Assembly (NCBI GenBank): GCA_007922305.1 | Contig: ML677366.1 | Location: 8,769,615-8,833,614 of the forward strand | Length of the DNA stretch: 64,000 nucleotides | Reading direction: 5' to 3' | Origin: Dermatemys mawii | Lineage: Eukaryota; Chordata; Testudines; Dermatemydidae | Translations under genes and position numbers: made by a program | The notes under the pieces: generated by a model | Databases searched by the model: none | What the model was told of the DNA's origin: nothing | What the model saw: only the letters and a program-made list of their open reading frames with translations | Shown: positions 11,641-23,206 of the stretch, piece after piece | Position numbering within the stretch: position 1 is the stretch's first letter | Layout of the letters: every line of letters starts with the position of its first letter

Positions 11641-12110
11641 ACTTCATCAATGTAGCATGTTATGTTAGTAAGAGACAGTAATGCAATCTGTTTCCGAGTC
11701 ACTGGTGGGACTGAGGGAATATCAATTTATCTGACTGTTAACAGCTTACTATAATGCAGCGTTCTGCAGTGCAGTACGGGGCTAAGCTAACACAGAGGAA
11801 ATTAATTGAACGCTTGTTAAACAGCAAGTAGATGGGCTTTAAACAGTAAAAAAGTCAGGAAACACCAAAGTTAAGGTTCGTAGAGTAACCTCAACTCCCC
11901 TCCATTATACACATAGAATGTTGCAGATTCTTTGCAATGCGCTTACTATACTGCCACTTCGTCTCTGCTCTCTCAGACATGTAACTCCTCAGGATTTATC
12001 TGAGAGTAAAATTTGGTACTATGTGTGCACTGAAGACTTGTGAATTATACTATGAAAATACCTGACTTGAGTATTTAAAATTTTAATTTTTCTTTTTGTA
12101 TTTTCTAATT
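11641..12110. other. Stretch with no recognisable gene
   Basis: AT-rich unique sequence leading into the microsatellite region. Nothing further is recognised. Confidence 0.5.
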
Positions 12111-12240
12111 CATACGCACACACATATATATATAATGAAGAGGAACTATATATAATATTATAACTGTACTATACATTACACACACACATAATATATATTT
12201 ATACATGTACACATACATACTATAAATAATATATAATTTT
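12111..12240. repeat. Mixed (CA)n/(TA)n low-complexity region
   Basis: ACACACACATATATATATA-type runs are interspersed with ATAATATATA and TACATGTACACATACATAC. It forms the left shoulder of the hairpin region at 12251. Confidence 0.8.
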
Positions 12241-12250
12241 AAATAGGTGT

Positions 12251-12440
12251 CACATTTCATCCAAATTGTGGCTACCTTTCACTGATGGGTGAAATGTGAT
12301 TGTGTGTGTATTAATAGTGTGTGTATTTGTATAAACACACACACACACACACTACATAAATATGTGCATTATTTACATGCACACTTATATACAAGAATTA
12401 TTTCACCCATCAGCAAAGTGATTCTTTGCAATGAAATGTG
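12251..12440. repeat. 190-bp inverted repeat enclosing CA/GT microsatellites
   Basis: CACATTTCAT at 12251-12260 matches ATGAAATGTG at 12431-12440, and CTGATGGGTGAAAT at 12282-12295 is the exact complement of 12400-12413. The centre contains GTGTGTGTATT on one side and an ACACAC run (12334-12352) on the other, so the loop can also pair. The likely origin is a fold-back (MITE-like) element whose centre expanded as a microsatellite. No target-site duplication was identified. Confidence 0.8.
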
Positions 12441-14820
12441 GCGGTTGCTTAACAGTGCACACAGAAATACACAACCATTTATTTAGGACGAGAGAAAAAT
12501 AACTTTTCCTTTTGTCCCCTTAGGCATTGCATTTTCTTTTTTGTAAATAATCAACTTTTTCCACTAAAAACATTTCCTCTTTAGCTGAAAAAAAGTAGAA
12601 CTTTTTGCTAGAAAATTGTCAAAAGCAAAGGTAGTTGATATAATACATCCGTTCTAAAGCATAACCTAGCTGCCTGTAGAATGGTTACTTACATCTACTC
12701 CAACTTTTTAAATGGCACTTTATTTTCTTCCTCAAAGCGTATTTGCTGAAGTTTAGTGTAATAGAGAATTGGGTAGGACATAAAGAAGAGAATGTTTTCA
12801 TGCTTAAAAGCTAGTTTAATGAAATGTATACATTGGTCCAATAATCTTCACTGCACACTTTTTTTCTAAGGATTCATAAAGCTATGTAGTATCTAGTAAG
12901 TATCTATGAAGTTAAAAGACTTTAGTGATATTGATGGCTATACATAGGTATAACTACTTCAGTACCATTCACACAAACCCAGGAAGCCTCTCAGCTGTCA
13001 TCTACACCACCACTGTATCTTCTGTTCTTCTCAGATCAGCACAAAGTTGATGCTCAGTGGCTGCCAGTAAAAAGGGAACATTTGTCAGAAGTTATCCCAC
13101 AGAAATCCTGCACCAATAACGATGGCTTACAAGGTGGAGAAACATCATTAAACTCCCTTATGTCTCCTGGTTTTCCCTAGAGGTCTCTCACTGATGGGCA
13201 AAATCCTGATGGGAGTTTTACCATTGACTTCACTAGGACCAGGATTTCACCCCAAATATTTAATGGTCCTGAGAGGTATTCCCATAAGATTTCCACCAAA
13301 CAGCATGGCATGTTGCAATGAACAGGGTAAAATTATACATTGGATGCAAAATACTGTAAGTAGTAGCTTCAAATGCATACAGTCTACACCAAAAAGCCAC
13401 ACAGAGAAGAAAGAATAGTCACTGTGGGCCAGACTCTGAGACCTTTACTCATGTTGCATAGCAACTTGAATCAATGGGACTACTCATGGAATAAGGTACT
13501 ATGTAGTATAAGTGAGAGCATCTGAATTTGGCATGGTATAATTATTTTTACCAGTACTGCTCCAGGACTCAGATATACACAAATATTGTAAATTAGTATT
13601 TCTGCTTTAGCTGAATATACGTATTTAAGATAAATTATAATACAATTAATTAGGTCTTTCAAGAGGGTAACATTGTAAATTCTGACTTGTGTGATGGAAA
13701 AAACATGAGGAGTGAAGATGTCTATTAAAATGCTCTGAAAGATGGCTGTTTGAGACCAATATTTCATTTTTACAGTAACCCCAACCCCAAACCCCTCCTT
13801 TTCAGACCACTCACAATGAAAACAGTAAAGAGTACATGGGTTTCCTCACACATTCTGTATGAAACTGCTAATGCCCACCAGCTAGCATACCCTCCAGGGA
13901 AGTCACCTAGACATGAAACTAATAAAGACTTCTGCACACGTCTTTCTGCAGATGCAGTTTCAAAATCGATCACTATTTAACAATATTCATTCTGACAATA
14001 ACACAGCTAATAACAGCCTTATGAATGTTGTTTTATTTCATCTTCTTATTCAGCACACATCTATTAACAGCACTGGGAACTTTCAATTCCTCCATACTCC
14101 ACTTTAACTATCATCTAGCAATGTCATTCCTTTGGTCTTCCATCACCTGAGAAGTTTCTCCTCACAGAAGCCACCAGAACAACTGGTTTACTTACTAGAG
14201 AGGCTAGGGGCCAGAGTTCTTGATCCTTGGACTTCTCTTTTGCAACACTTCAAAACAAGTTAAAGCTGAAGGTTCAGAAATGTGGACATTTTATGTGAAA
14301 TTATGTAATGGCCTAATTTGCATATTGGATGAATATAGATTTACCTTCTTTACATACATGACAAAATGTCCTGTTTACCAGAATTCCATCTCCATAAGGA
14401 TGTTGCATGAAACTGACATTAGGAACACAGGAATTGCTATGCTCCTAACTGGGTCTTGCAACTTACATGGGCTGCTGTCTAGGTAACTCTGGCTGTGCCT
14501 TGAGATTCTGCGTCTGGTTGCTAGGGTTCCTACTTGCCCTAGCTTCTTAGAGAAGAATTTAGATGTTTCTGGCCATCACCTGGGGGGTTACTTTGGCTGG
14601 ACTGTTTGCCCTTTGCTGGGTACTTAACTTTGGTTATTCCTGGCCCCTTGCTTTCTGCTGAGGGCTCTGGCTCCTCAGACCAGCTACTCTCCAACTTGGG
14701 AGAAGGGGTCTGGGCTCAGGCCTTTCCTCCTGCTACCTACTGGTCATTGCCTGCAGGCCTCTGTGGCCACAGAGGGATGGCTAGAGCACTCTACCATGGG
14801 CAGATTGGGAACTCTGTGCT
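12441..14820. other. Stretch with no recognisable gene
   Basis: AT-rich unique DNA. Fragments of the palindromic GAAGTCAATGG-type family lie at about 13200-13255 (GGGAGTTTTACCATTGAC) and about 13420-13500 (ATCAATGGGACTACTCATGG). From about 14500 the sequence becomes richer in GC without a recognisable gene. Confidence 0.5.
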
Positions 14821-14931
14821 AGGCCACATCTCCATGGTTAATATCTTCTGGTCTGGGTCTCTATAGTTAGATTCCAGAGGGACTCCATAGTGATCCCATC
14901 TGGAGTGGCCCTAACCATAGAGATGCAGCCT
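14821..14931. repeat. Imperfect fold-back repeat
   Basis: AGGCCACATCTCCATGGTTA at 14821-14840 pairs with 14912-14931 (reverse complement AGGCTGCATCTCTATGGTTA) at 17 of 20 positions. The roughly 70-base interior can also partly pair. It is possibly the core of an old MITE. Confidence 0.6.
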
Positions 14932-15936
14932 AGGATAGCTCCACAGCTCTCCCAGTCAGGAGACAAATGCCTAGGCAGGAGCAGTACAGAGAGATGTGAA
15001 AATGCACTAGCAGGTCTGCAGCCCCTCCCAAGATGGGTGTGAATCCCTCTGATCAGTCAGGGTTATGGTAAATATAGTCATCCCTCCTCATTTAGGCTCT
15101 CATCCAAAGTCCATTGGACTCAATGGGAGTCCTTTGTTTGACGTCAATGGACGTTGGGTCAGCCCTTTATTCACTGAGGCATTCTTGTATCTGTTTGTTC
15201 CTGGGGCTGGCAGAAAAGCTTCTCTTGGGGCAAAGCCTTTGGCCATGGAGTCTGTTTTCCCCTCTGGTCCAATTGAGTGACTCATTACTTTCCCCAGCCA
15301 TTTTAACAAGAGCACATGCAGTACCAAATCAGAATCCTAGAACTGATCATCCCCAATCTTTGGAGGTAATTCAAAAGCTGAAGCGGGACCCGAATTTTGC
15401 AAATGGCCCTGTCTTTATAATGGACTAATGTTTAGACTTATGAGATGTTCAAAACATGGCTCTGATTTTTTTGGCATTTAAAATAATATCCTGCATCTTG
15501 GTAAAGGAGATCCTTGGTTGGAATTTGCTATAAAAGTGCAAAATTATGTTTTAAAAGATTGAGCAGAGGAGGGGCTTATGAAAATACCAAATGGCAAATA
15601 CGAATGTTATTAGAAACTATTGCAGCAAAATCTGCTCCATAACACTAAGAGAAAATTAGTAAGTGTTCTATTATAGTGATACTGCAGGATGGATTAATAT
15701 TTATGATCCAGAGTTCAGTGACTTGGATGTTTTAATTTTTTCCTCATTTGTAATTGGATTTTCCACTATACACTGAAGTGGTAAAACGCATTTAATCAAT
15801 ATGCTTTGCGACTAAATGAACAAAGAACTGATTGTGTTGTGCAAGGTTAAGTTATGTATTGTATGTTTTTAATCACAGTAGTCTCAGTTTATTTCTCATT
15901 TGTCAGTCTTATGACCCTGTTCTGTATAATGGAGTG
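14932..15936. other. Stretch with no recognisable gene
   Basis: A piece of the palindromic family (CCATTGGACTCAATGGGAGTCC then TTTGACGTCAATGG) lies at about 15108-15155. The remainder shows nothing recognisable. Confidence 0.5.
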
Positions 15937-16830
15937 AGAACGTAAGAATGGCCACAGGGGTCAGACCAATGGTCCATCAAGCCCAATATCCTGTCTCTGT
16001 TGGTGGCCAGTGTCAGATGCTTCAGAGGGAATGAACAGAAGAAGCCATATTTGAGTGATCCACCTCTGTTATCCAGTCCCAGTTCCTGGAATTTGGAGGC
16101 TTAGGGACACCTGGAGCATGGAGTTGCATCCATGGTCATCTTGGCTAATAGCCTTTGACGGACCTATCATCCACAAATTTATCTAATTCCTTTTTGGGGC
16201 ACAATTATACTTGTAGCTTTCACAGAATCTCCTGGCAATGAGTTCTACAGGATGACTGTATGGTGTTTTCTGAAGAAGTGCTTTCTTTTGTTTGTTTTCA
16301 ACCTGTTGCCTATTATTTTCATCACCTGACCTCTAGTTTTTGTGTTACATGAAGGGGTGAATAACACTCCCTATTCACTTTCTCCTCCCCATTCATGATG
16401 TTATAGATCTCAGTCATATCTCCCCTTAGTCATCTTTTTTCTAAGATGAACAGTCCTTGTCTTTTAATCCCTCCTTGTATGGGAGCAGTTCCATCCTCTT
16501 ATCATTTTTTGTTGCTCTTCTCTGCACCTTTTCCAGTTCTAATATATCTTTTTTTAAATGGGGCAACCAGAAATGCACACTGTAAACAAGATGTGCACCT
16601 ACCATGGATTTATTTAATGGCATTATGATATTTTAAGGTTTATTAAGTATCCATTTCTTAATGGTACTTAACATCCTATTAGCTTTTTTGACTGCGGCTG
16701 CACATTGAGCACGTGTTTTCAGAGGACCATCAGCTATGACTCCAAGATCTTTTTCTTGAGCAGTAACAGCTAATTTGTACCCCATCATTTTGTATCTATA
16801 GTTGGGATTATTTTTTCCAACATGCATTAC
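15937..16830 (-). mobile_element. CR1 LINE, 5'-truncated, minus strand
   Basis: The 3' end on the minus strand reads GGGCTTGATGGACCATTGG, TCTGACCCCTGTGGCC and ATTCTTACG, the classic turtle/crocodile CR1 tail, with the element's 3' terminus at about 15937. Upstream on the same strand are broken pieces of ORF2, the reverse transcriptase protein. 16827-16633 encodes HVGKNNPNYRY and AQEKDLGVIAD..LKTRAQCAAAVKKAN. 16623-16441 encodes HLVYSVHFWLPHLKKDI and LEKVQRRATKN, both diagnostic of the CR1 C-terminal domain. The catalytic RT core is absent, so it is a dead 5'-truncated insertion. Confidence 0.95.
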
Positions 16831-17089
16831 ACTGAAAAAGACTGATGAATATAAAATAATACCTATAAAGTGCTTAAGGGGAGAGGGTATATATTAGCTC
16901 CTCCTTTAATCCTGCACAGAATGGCTTAAAATTGTACTGATTCTGCTGACTGATTCTTAGCAACAGCTACTGTACTTATTAAATTATTACCTCTTAAGTA
17001 GGACACATTTAATTTAAACACAAATTTTTGTACAGGTGCATTCCTAAGCAGTTTGGCATGAGTCAGTTTTAGGAACTTAAGTCCTCCGT
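16831..17089. other. Short unannotated spacer
   Basis: AT-rich DNA between the truncated CR1 and the LTR-like patch. No feature is recognised. Confidence 0.5.
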
Positions 17090-17560
17090 CACAGGCTGGT
17101 CTTTGAAGAGAGAGTTTAGTCTCACCTGTGCCAGGGTTAGGACACCTCTCTGGATGAAGGGAATGAGCACAACGCTCACATGGTGTAGGAGCACGTGACT
17201 GTGAAGCCGCTCAGTAGAGGGCGGGCACGGATTCCCCCTATGCTGCCACTATTTGTGCATGAGGAGACAGGGAGCAGAAACCCCTATTGAAAAGGGGAAG
17301 AAGGGACTGCTTGGAGCTTGGGAAGCCTGGAAACTGAGCCCCAAAAGAAATAAAACCCCTCACGAAGGAGGACAGACCCTTAGAAGAAAGTTGTGGCTGG
17401 CAAGAGTCTGGTATAGAAGGTTGGCTTTGTATTTCTTCTTGGACTTTGATTAATTCCTGAAGGGACAGACTGAGGGCGAAGGATTCAGCCTAGATGGAAG
17501 CTGGTGATCCCCCATCTGAGAGAGGGGAAACTAAAGGCAGGAGGCTGGGTTCCAAACTGA
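17090..17560 (+). mobile_element. Possible LTR-like fragment
   Basis: A purine-rich, GC-richer patch (GGGGAAGAAGGGACTGC, GAAGCCTGGAAACTGAG, AAGAAATAAAACCCC, GGACTTTGATTAATTCCTG) stands out from its surroundings and resembles the U3/R style of turtle LTR retroelements, including an AATAAA at about 17351. There are no clear termini or target-site duplication, so it may simply be another dispersed repeat. Confidence 0.3.
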
Positions 17561-18379
17561 GATCACAGTTGCTTAAACACAACTCCTATTTTACTAAATG
17601 GGCTAAATATATGTGATGGGACAGAACCTGGTATCAGGTCTGCATCTTACCCTCCCATGGAGTTATATGGGCCCCCTGCAGTCCTCTATTTGCAGGGATA
17701 TGATTTTATGCCACATGTTGCCATCCGCTTTCAAAATTAATGCCACCTTCTCTCAGAAAAAAAGGCGAGGGGGTGACATTAAAGATGTGATTCCAGTAAA
17801 GGGAAGAGGATTCCTACGATCAGTGTAATAGAATCTTTTCAAAGGGGAGCACAGGTAGAAAATGGATTGCTTCAGCAGGATAACCCGTCCACAATTGGCA
17901 CACTAGAGACATTCCCCCAGGCACTCCTAGAGGCACAATGCTTCAGCTTTCCCAGTGGGTGGCTCTCCTGAACCTCAGCCTCTCCCCACACAGAGTATCC
18001 GAAAGACACAACTGAGATTAAACTGAGCTTTAATGGGTCAGGGATGGAAAGTAATGACTTGCTCAGAAGCAGAGAACCCGTGTTAGCTGTACAACTGTGT
18101 GAATGGCTCCGATGTTTCAGGGCAGTCTATCAGGCACCAGAGAGTGTTATCAGGATCACCTGTCTGTGATGCTGCATTATCTGCTTACCCTTGGTTCATC
18201 TGTTTTAAAGGAGTCACTGGGTGTACCTAAAACAAACCAAGCAACGGAAAAGAGCTTCCCACTATGATTCTTGGGGCGGGGGGGGGGGGAAGTAACATAA
18301 TGATAAATAAAGTTGAGCTGAGAGGTTTAAAATTTGCAACTGATGCTGTGCAGCCAGTAGATAAGAGCTTTCCAGACAA
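17561..18379. other. Stretch with no recognisable gene
   Basis: Unique-looking sequence with a G-homopolymer-rich run at 18273-18289. No recognised exon or repeat family. Confidence 0.5.
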
Positions 18380-18720
18380 GTTAAAATGAACAGATATGCC
18401 AATCATCCCCTGATAGATTCAAAGGGTGGTGAACACATGTTACTCACATTGCACTGGCCTATCTCAAGTTACGCAAATGACATAAATGGATTCATAATCG
18501 CACATTTGTCTCATTGTGTCACCTTTTTAACAGGGGAAAAGCCATTGTCCATGTCCAGAGGAAGCAGCAAAGCAAACCGGATCAGATTATTCGCTATTAT
18601 TCCACGTGAATTGCCAGGCTGAGGGAACGTTCTGCTTGTCTGATATGAGCGCAGAGACGGAGAGCAAATATGTCACCTGAATGCACACAAGGGCCCAGCC
18701 TGGAAGCCCTTAGTCAGGCA
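18380..18720. promoter_or_regulatory. Candidate conserved noncoding block
   Basis: Repeat-free block with GCCAATCATC, TTACGCAAATGACATAAAT and GGATTCATAATCGC words, E-box CACGTG-like TCCACGTGAAT near 18600, and no coding signal. Its texture suggests regulatory DNA. The call is inference only, made without any alignment. Confidence 0.22.
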
Positions 18721-20827
18721 AAACTCAATGCTTCTGTCTGAAAATTTTAGACAACCGCCTTGGCAAGCCACTTCCTTTCAAAAGAACCTTTTGTGTATCT
18801 GTGAATACTGGTCTCTTGCTGCTCACATATAGCAAGGAAGTTTCCAACCTGGCTTTTCCTTCAAAGTTCCAGGGAACAAAGAGACAGCTGAGAATAACAC
18901 ACAAATGCAGACTGGGACAGGACTAATCCTGGAGTCCTTACTCTGGCAAAACGCCCATCTAAAGCCGGCCAAATAACGGGAAAAGCTATTCAGGAGCATT
19001 TGGGGTAAATTAGAAAGGAAAGGTCTGTTCTTCGTGTTTGCAACGTTTTTGTATTTATCCTTCCTACCATTCACCCAAGTGGAAGTCTGTTGCTGGAAAG
19101 AGCAGGGGAGTTGCCAGTGGGATGATATAAAACCATTTAGGGGCATGGCAAACATGATGAGATAGAGACATACCGACTACAAATAAAAAATGACAGACTC
19201 TGAGCTGGTGTGGATTTGTGTTCTACAAAGTCACCAAGGATCCAAGCAGAAAGTTGGGCATTGCTTTGTGGGGAGGCGGGGATTAGAATTTAGCCCCTAG
19301 TCTAGTAAATGATTGATTCCTCATGGGAATGCAGAACAGAACACATGCCAAGCTTCAGATGCAGGAACTAAACCTAAGAATTGATCCAGCACCCACTGAA
19401 GTCAATGGGAGTCGGATGAGGCCCTCAAAAGCTGAAAGATAAGGCTATGACTCTTTAACCAGCTCTGTAAGGATCCAGTCCCAAATAATCCAGGAAAAAA
19501 TCTGAGCATCTGGGCTAGTAAGGGTCCTCGTGGATTCTAGTATGGCGTTACTCACCAACAAGCCAGTCCCCAATTGTTTTTTCCTGGTTTTGTGGCATCT
19601 CATGCTCCCCTCTACGATGTGTGCAGCTTGTAATGATTTGTATGTGACCAGAAGACTTTGGGTCTCAGATGCATCCAACGAGTTTCACACCAGCCCTGCC
19701 ATATGGCCACCTTTGATGTGCCAGTGCAGGCAGGATTCTGAGGCATATCTAGGAACCAAAAGAACTAATCTTTTTGTCATAGGAGAAACATGGATCCTTT
19801 GGGAGGAAGAAATGACATAGCTAGGGAACAGGGTGGCATGATGGGGAAGAAGCAGCAGAGATGAGTGAAGGAAGGAACTCTAAATTTGGATTTCACGTGC
19901 TGCTAGTGGCCAATGCACCTAGTCCCAGGGATGACCTGTGGGTCATAACCAATCAGATCACCCTTCCAAATTTTATTCCTTCAATAGAAAAGTAAAAGTA
20001 GCATTAAGCTTTCCTTCTGTATGATCTACCTGTGTTTCAGAGAGCTTCTTCTCAGGGTCCAAGCAAGTCCTTCTAGACTGAAAACTGATACAGAGAAACC
20101 TAAGAAAAGCAGCTGTTCCAAAACTGATTCTTATCTAACTTAGTTTTCAGTACCTAACAGTTCAGGAGAGATGGGTTTTGCGAGCATGTTTGCCAGAACT
20201 CTGGCCTGCCTAACAAAATCACCTGGTTTGGTTTTGTTTCTGAACAAGCTGTTGTTAGCTTATCCCTGGTCCCTGGACAGCAGTTAGCAGCCTGCACTAA
20301 AGTGAGACGCTCTGTATTATAGCATGGTGGTAGCAACACTATACTTAAAAATGAGATGGGCCCTTATCTCCAGCAGCTTATTACAATGTATAAGGCTGTG
20401 CTCCACACTTCTGTCCACTCCTTGGACTTAGGGTGTGTTTTCAGGACTGGCAGCTTGATGACATAGCGTCTGAAATGATTTTCCCCAGTCAGTTCTCAGA
20501 GGATGCAATTCCCCTCCACTGCATCAAGGTCATCTATTTAAGTGCAGGGACTTTAGGGGTGGATTTCACCCTCAGCCGGAGGCCTTGGGAGGAGCTGTAG
20601 ATCATCTCTCCTCTCCTCACTGTGGCGCTTATTCGACATGTGTCTCAAAGAGTGGCTACAGCCTCTCTGCTTTACCTATGTGGGTGCTAGGGCCAGCCGA
20701 GTCCCATGATTATATATACAGTGGCCCCTCTCCTGGCATGCTCTCAGCCTTCTGCCATTGCCTCCCTTTGGAAGGCAAGCACAAACATGCCTTCTGGCAC
20801 CTGCAGAGGGGATACGCCCCATCTGCA
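18721..20827. other. Stretch with no recognisable gene
   Basis: Fragments of the palindromic family occur at about 18705 and 18940 (GGCAAAAC words after CCTTA) and at 19388 (CACTGAAGTCAATGGGAGT). The frames of 77-110 codons here overlap on opposite strands and show no domain. Confidence 0.5.
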
Positions 20828-20835
20828 TGAGAAAT

Positions 20836-20958
20836 TAGAGTGACCAGACAGCACATGTGAAAAATCGGGACAAGAGGGGGAGGTAATGAAAGCCTATATA
20901 AGAAAAAGACTCCAAAATTGGGACTGTCCCTATAAAATCGGGACATCTGGTCACCCTA
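20836..20958 (-). mobile_element. 123-bp hAT-type MITE with perfect TSD
   Basis: The termini TAGAGTGACCAGA and (complement) TAGGGTGACCAGA are inverted repeats. The element is flanked by an exact 8-bp target-site duplication TGAGAAAT at 20828-20835 and 20959-20966, diagnostic of hAT-like integration. The interior carries AAATCGGGACAAG and GGGACTGTCCC. A homologous copy in the other orientation is at 36414-36537. There is no coding capacity. Confidence 0.93.
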
Positions 20959-20966
20959 TGAGAAAT

Positions 20967-22194
20967 CCACCAGCAGCTCCTCACATGCAGGCCTATTGCA
21001 GGGTTTAAATAACACAGAACCTTTGCAGAGGCTATTTGTCACACAGCATTAGTTCAAAGAAGTACTTAAGCACATGTCTCATTTTAGGTAGGAGTGGGCC
21101 TTCTCACATGCTTATGAACCGCACTGAAACAGGGGAAAAGTGACTTTCACCCTCAGGTGGCTGCTCTAATATTAGCTGTGTATGTATTTCACGGCATCTC
21201 TCAACCAGGTTAACAGCAGATTTTTCAAAATTTGTGGTGATTCACAACCACACAGAGTAGAGCAGAGCCCAGCCCTAACCCTGAAATAAAGCATGGTGAG
21301 ACCGCGGATAATTAGATAGTGGAACTTCTGCTTTATCTGAACCTTTGTATACCTGGAAAAATACTACAGAGAAGAATAAAATAGAGCCGATAATAAGGCT
21401 GTTTCAGTGCTGCACTAAACTTATTTTAAACTGAACAGCCCCAGAGAGGTGGGTTTGTTGGTAGTGGTAGTTTCTTTTTGTTTTGTGCTAAAAGTAACAG
21501 AAATGTCTGTGTTTTTAGATTACATACACAGTGCACAGAAGTTTTGTGAATATACCCCACAGGCATTCACACTTCAAAGGCACTGATCTCTCTTTTAAAA
21601 AATGTCCTTGTTGAGGACTCAAATCCCTGATCTGTAAATTGAAATTGACTAAACTGAGATCTGATAATATGCAGTTTTACTTCCAGCTGCATCCTGTCCT
21701 CGCAGTATTAAAAGCAGTGATTATCTTTGATATGGCTGATGATGTTACCAGGATAGCAGATATTCCAGCTGGTTAATTTAATTTCAAATCTTGATGATAC
21801 CATCTAATGGCTGTTTTTTAGCTAGTGCTAGAGATTTCACTTCCTAGTGACCAGTGATATTGCTGAGGTAGTGCACTTTCCCTCTTCCCTAGAGAGTTTC
21901 TAGCTAACTATTCAAAACAGAATCAATCATGGGATAACCACACAGTCTTTAATACCAGGCTGGGGAACTCAAATCAAAATCCTGGGCTTTGAGTTTTTTA
22001 AAAAAAAATCATGGCAAAGCCAAAAATATCTCTGAAGATAAAATAACCTCCAAATAATAAAATTAGGATCAAGATAAAAGTTGATCAAGTCCATACCCAC
22101 ATTGCCAGCATAGGTAATGAGCCCATGAGAAACTATAGGTGGGCTTTTGTCAAAAGATTGAGGCCATGTTGTTTTCTTCTTCCTTTTCATCTCT
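20967..22194. other. Stretch with no recognisable gene
   Basis: AT-rich unique sequence. CACTTAAGCACATGTC near 21065 is a fragment of the palindromic family. A 97-codon minus-strand frame at 22262-21969 has no recognisable domain and partly overlaps the coding-like repeat below in a different frame. Confidence 0.5.
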
Positions 22195-22300
22195 AAATAC
22201 TGATGTTGGAAGCTGAAGGACCAGAGGTCCCTCTCCAAGATGAATCTCTGCAGCAGCATCATGTGGTGTCAGCTCATCTTCACTTGTCTCCTCCTGGATG
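22195..22300 (-). repeat. Coding-like dispersed repeat, copy A
   Basis: Homologous to 23895-24010, about 1.7 kb away, in the same orientation. The shared core is GATGAATCTCTGCAGCAG, then TCAGCTCATC and GTCTCCT. Read on the minus strand, one frame is open in both copies and gives the pattern E-T-x-E-D-E-L-x-P-x-D-x-A-A-E-I-H-x-G-x-G-x-L. It is perhaps a fragment of an unrecognised retroelement protein or a duplicated pseudogene piece. Product unknown. Confidence 0.55.
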
Positions 22301-22509
22301 TGGGCCTAAGCAAAATAAGGAAGAAACTTGACAAATCCAAACTCAGAATGTCCTCGTCCTTTGATGGGAATAATCCAGCAGGAGAAAATCTGGCCCTTTA
22401 TAAATAACTTGCAATTTCTTGTTAAATCATTAGATGGCAATTGATTAAGAATAACAGAATTAAAATGGATAGAATCTGGTTGGATTGTAATCATGAGAAG
22501 CCTCTAATA
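22301..22509. other. Short unannotated spacer
   Basis: AT-rich sequence between repeat copy A and the hAT element. No feature is recognised. Confidence 0.5.
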
Positions 22510-22517
22510 GTTGTATT

Positions 22518-23198
22518 CAGGGCTGTCAATCGCAGTTAATGCACACAATTAACACAAAACAAAGTAACTAGACTTTAAAAAGTAGTCATGATTAGTCACA
22601 GTTTTAATCACACTGTTAAACAATTATAGAATACCAATTTAAATTTATCATAATACATATATTCATACAAGTCCACTCAGTCCTATTTCTTGCTCAGCCA
22701 ATCACTGCCCACATCTTATTTACAACATCACTTAAAAGTGAGAACAGGCATTTGCATGCCACTGTGGTAGCCTGCGTTTATGTGCCAGATGTGCTAAACA
22801 TTCACACGCCCCTTCATACTTTGACTTGTAAGCTCTAAAGCTTTACATTTTGTTTTGTTTTTGAGCACAGTTATGTAAACAAAAAAATTCTACATTCTTA
22901 AATTGCACTTTCACAATAAAAAGATTGTATGACAGTACTTGTATGAGGTGAATTGAAAAAAATACTATTTCTTTTTATCTTTTTTACAGTGCAAATATTT
23001 GTAATCAAAAAGAATAATAGAAAGTGAGCACTGAATACTTTGTATTCTGTGTTATAACTGAAATCAATATATTTGAAAATGTAGGAAAACTTCCAAAAAT
23101 AGTTATAATCAATTTAAATCGGTATTCTATTATTGTTTAACGGTGTGACTAAAACGGCAATGAATTATGCCTATTTTTTTTAATAGTTTAACAGCCTA
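22518..23198 (+). mobile_element. 681-bp hAT-type element with long inverted arms
   Basis: It starts CAGGGCTGTCAATCGCAG and ends with the degraded complement (TTTAACAGCCTA). The flanking 8-mers GTTGTATT (22510-22517) and ATTGTATT (23199-23206) match at 7 of 8 positions, an hAT-size target-site duplication. Long sub-terminal arms pair 22601-22648 with 23106-23155 (shared ACTGTTAAACAAT and ATAGAATACC). The interior (AAGTGAGAACAGGCAT, GTGCCAGATGTGCTAAACA) has only interrupted frames, so it is non-autonomous or decayed. Confidence 0.88.
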
Positions 23199-23206
23199 AT
23201 TGTATT

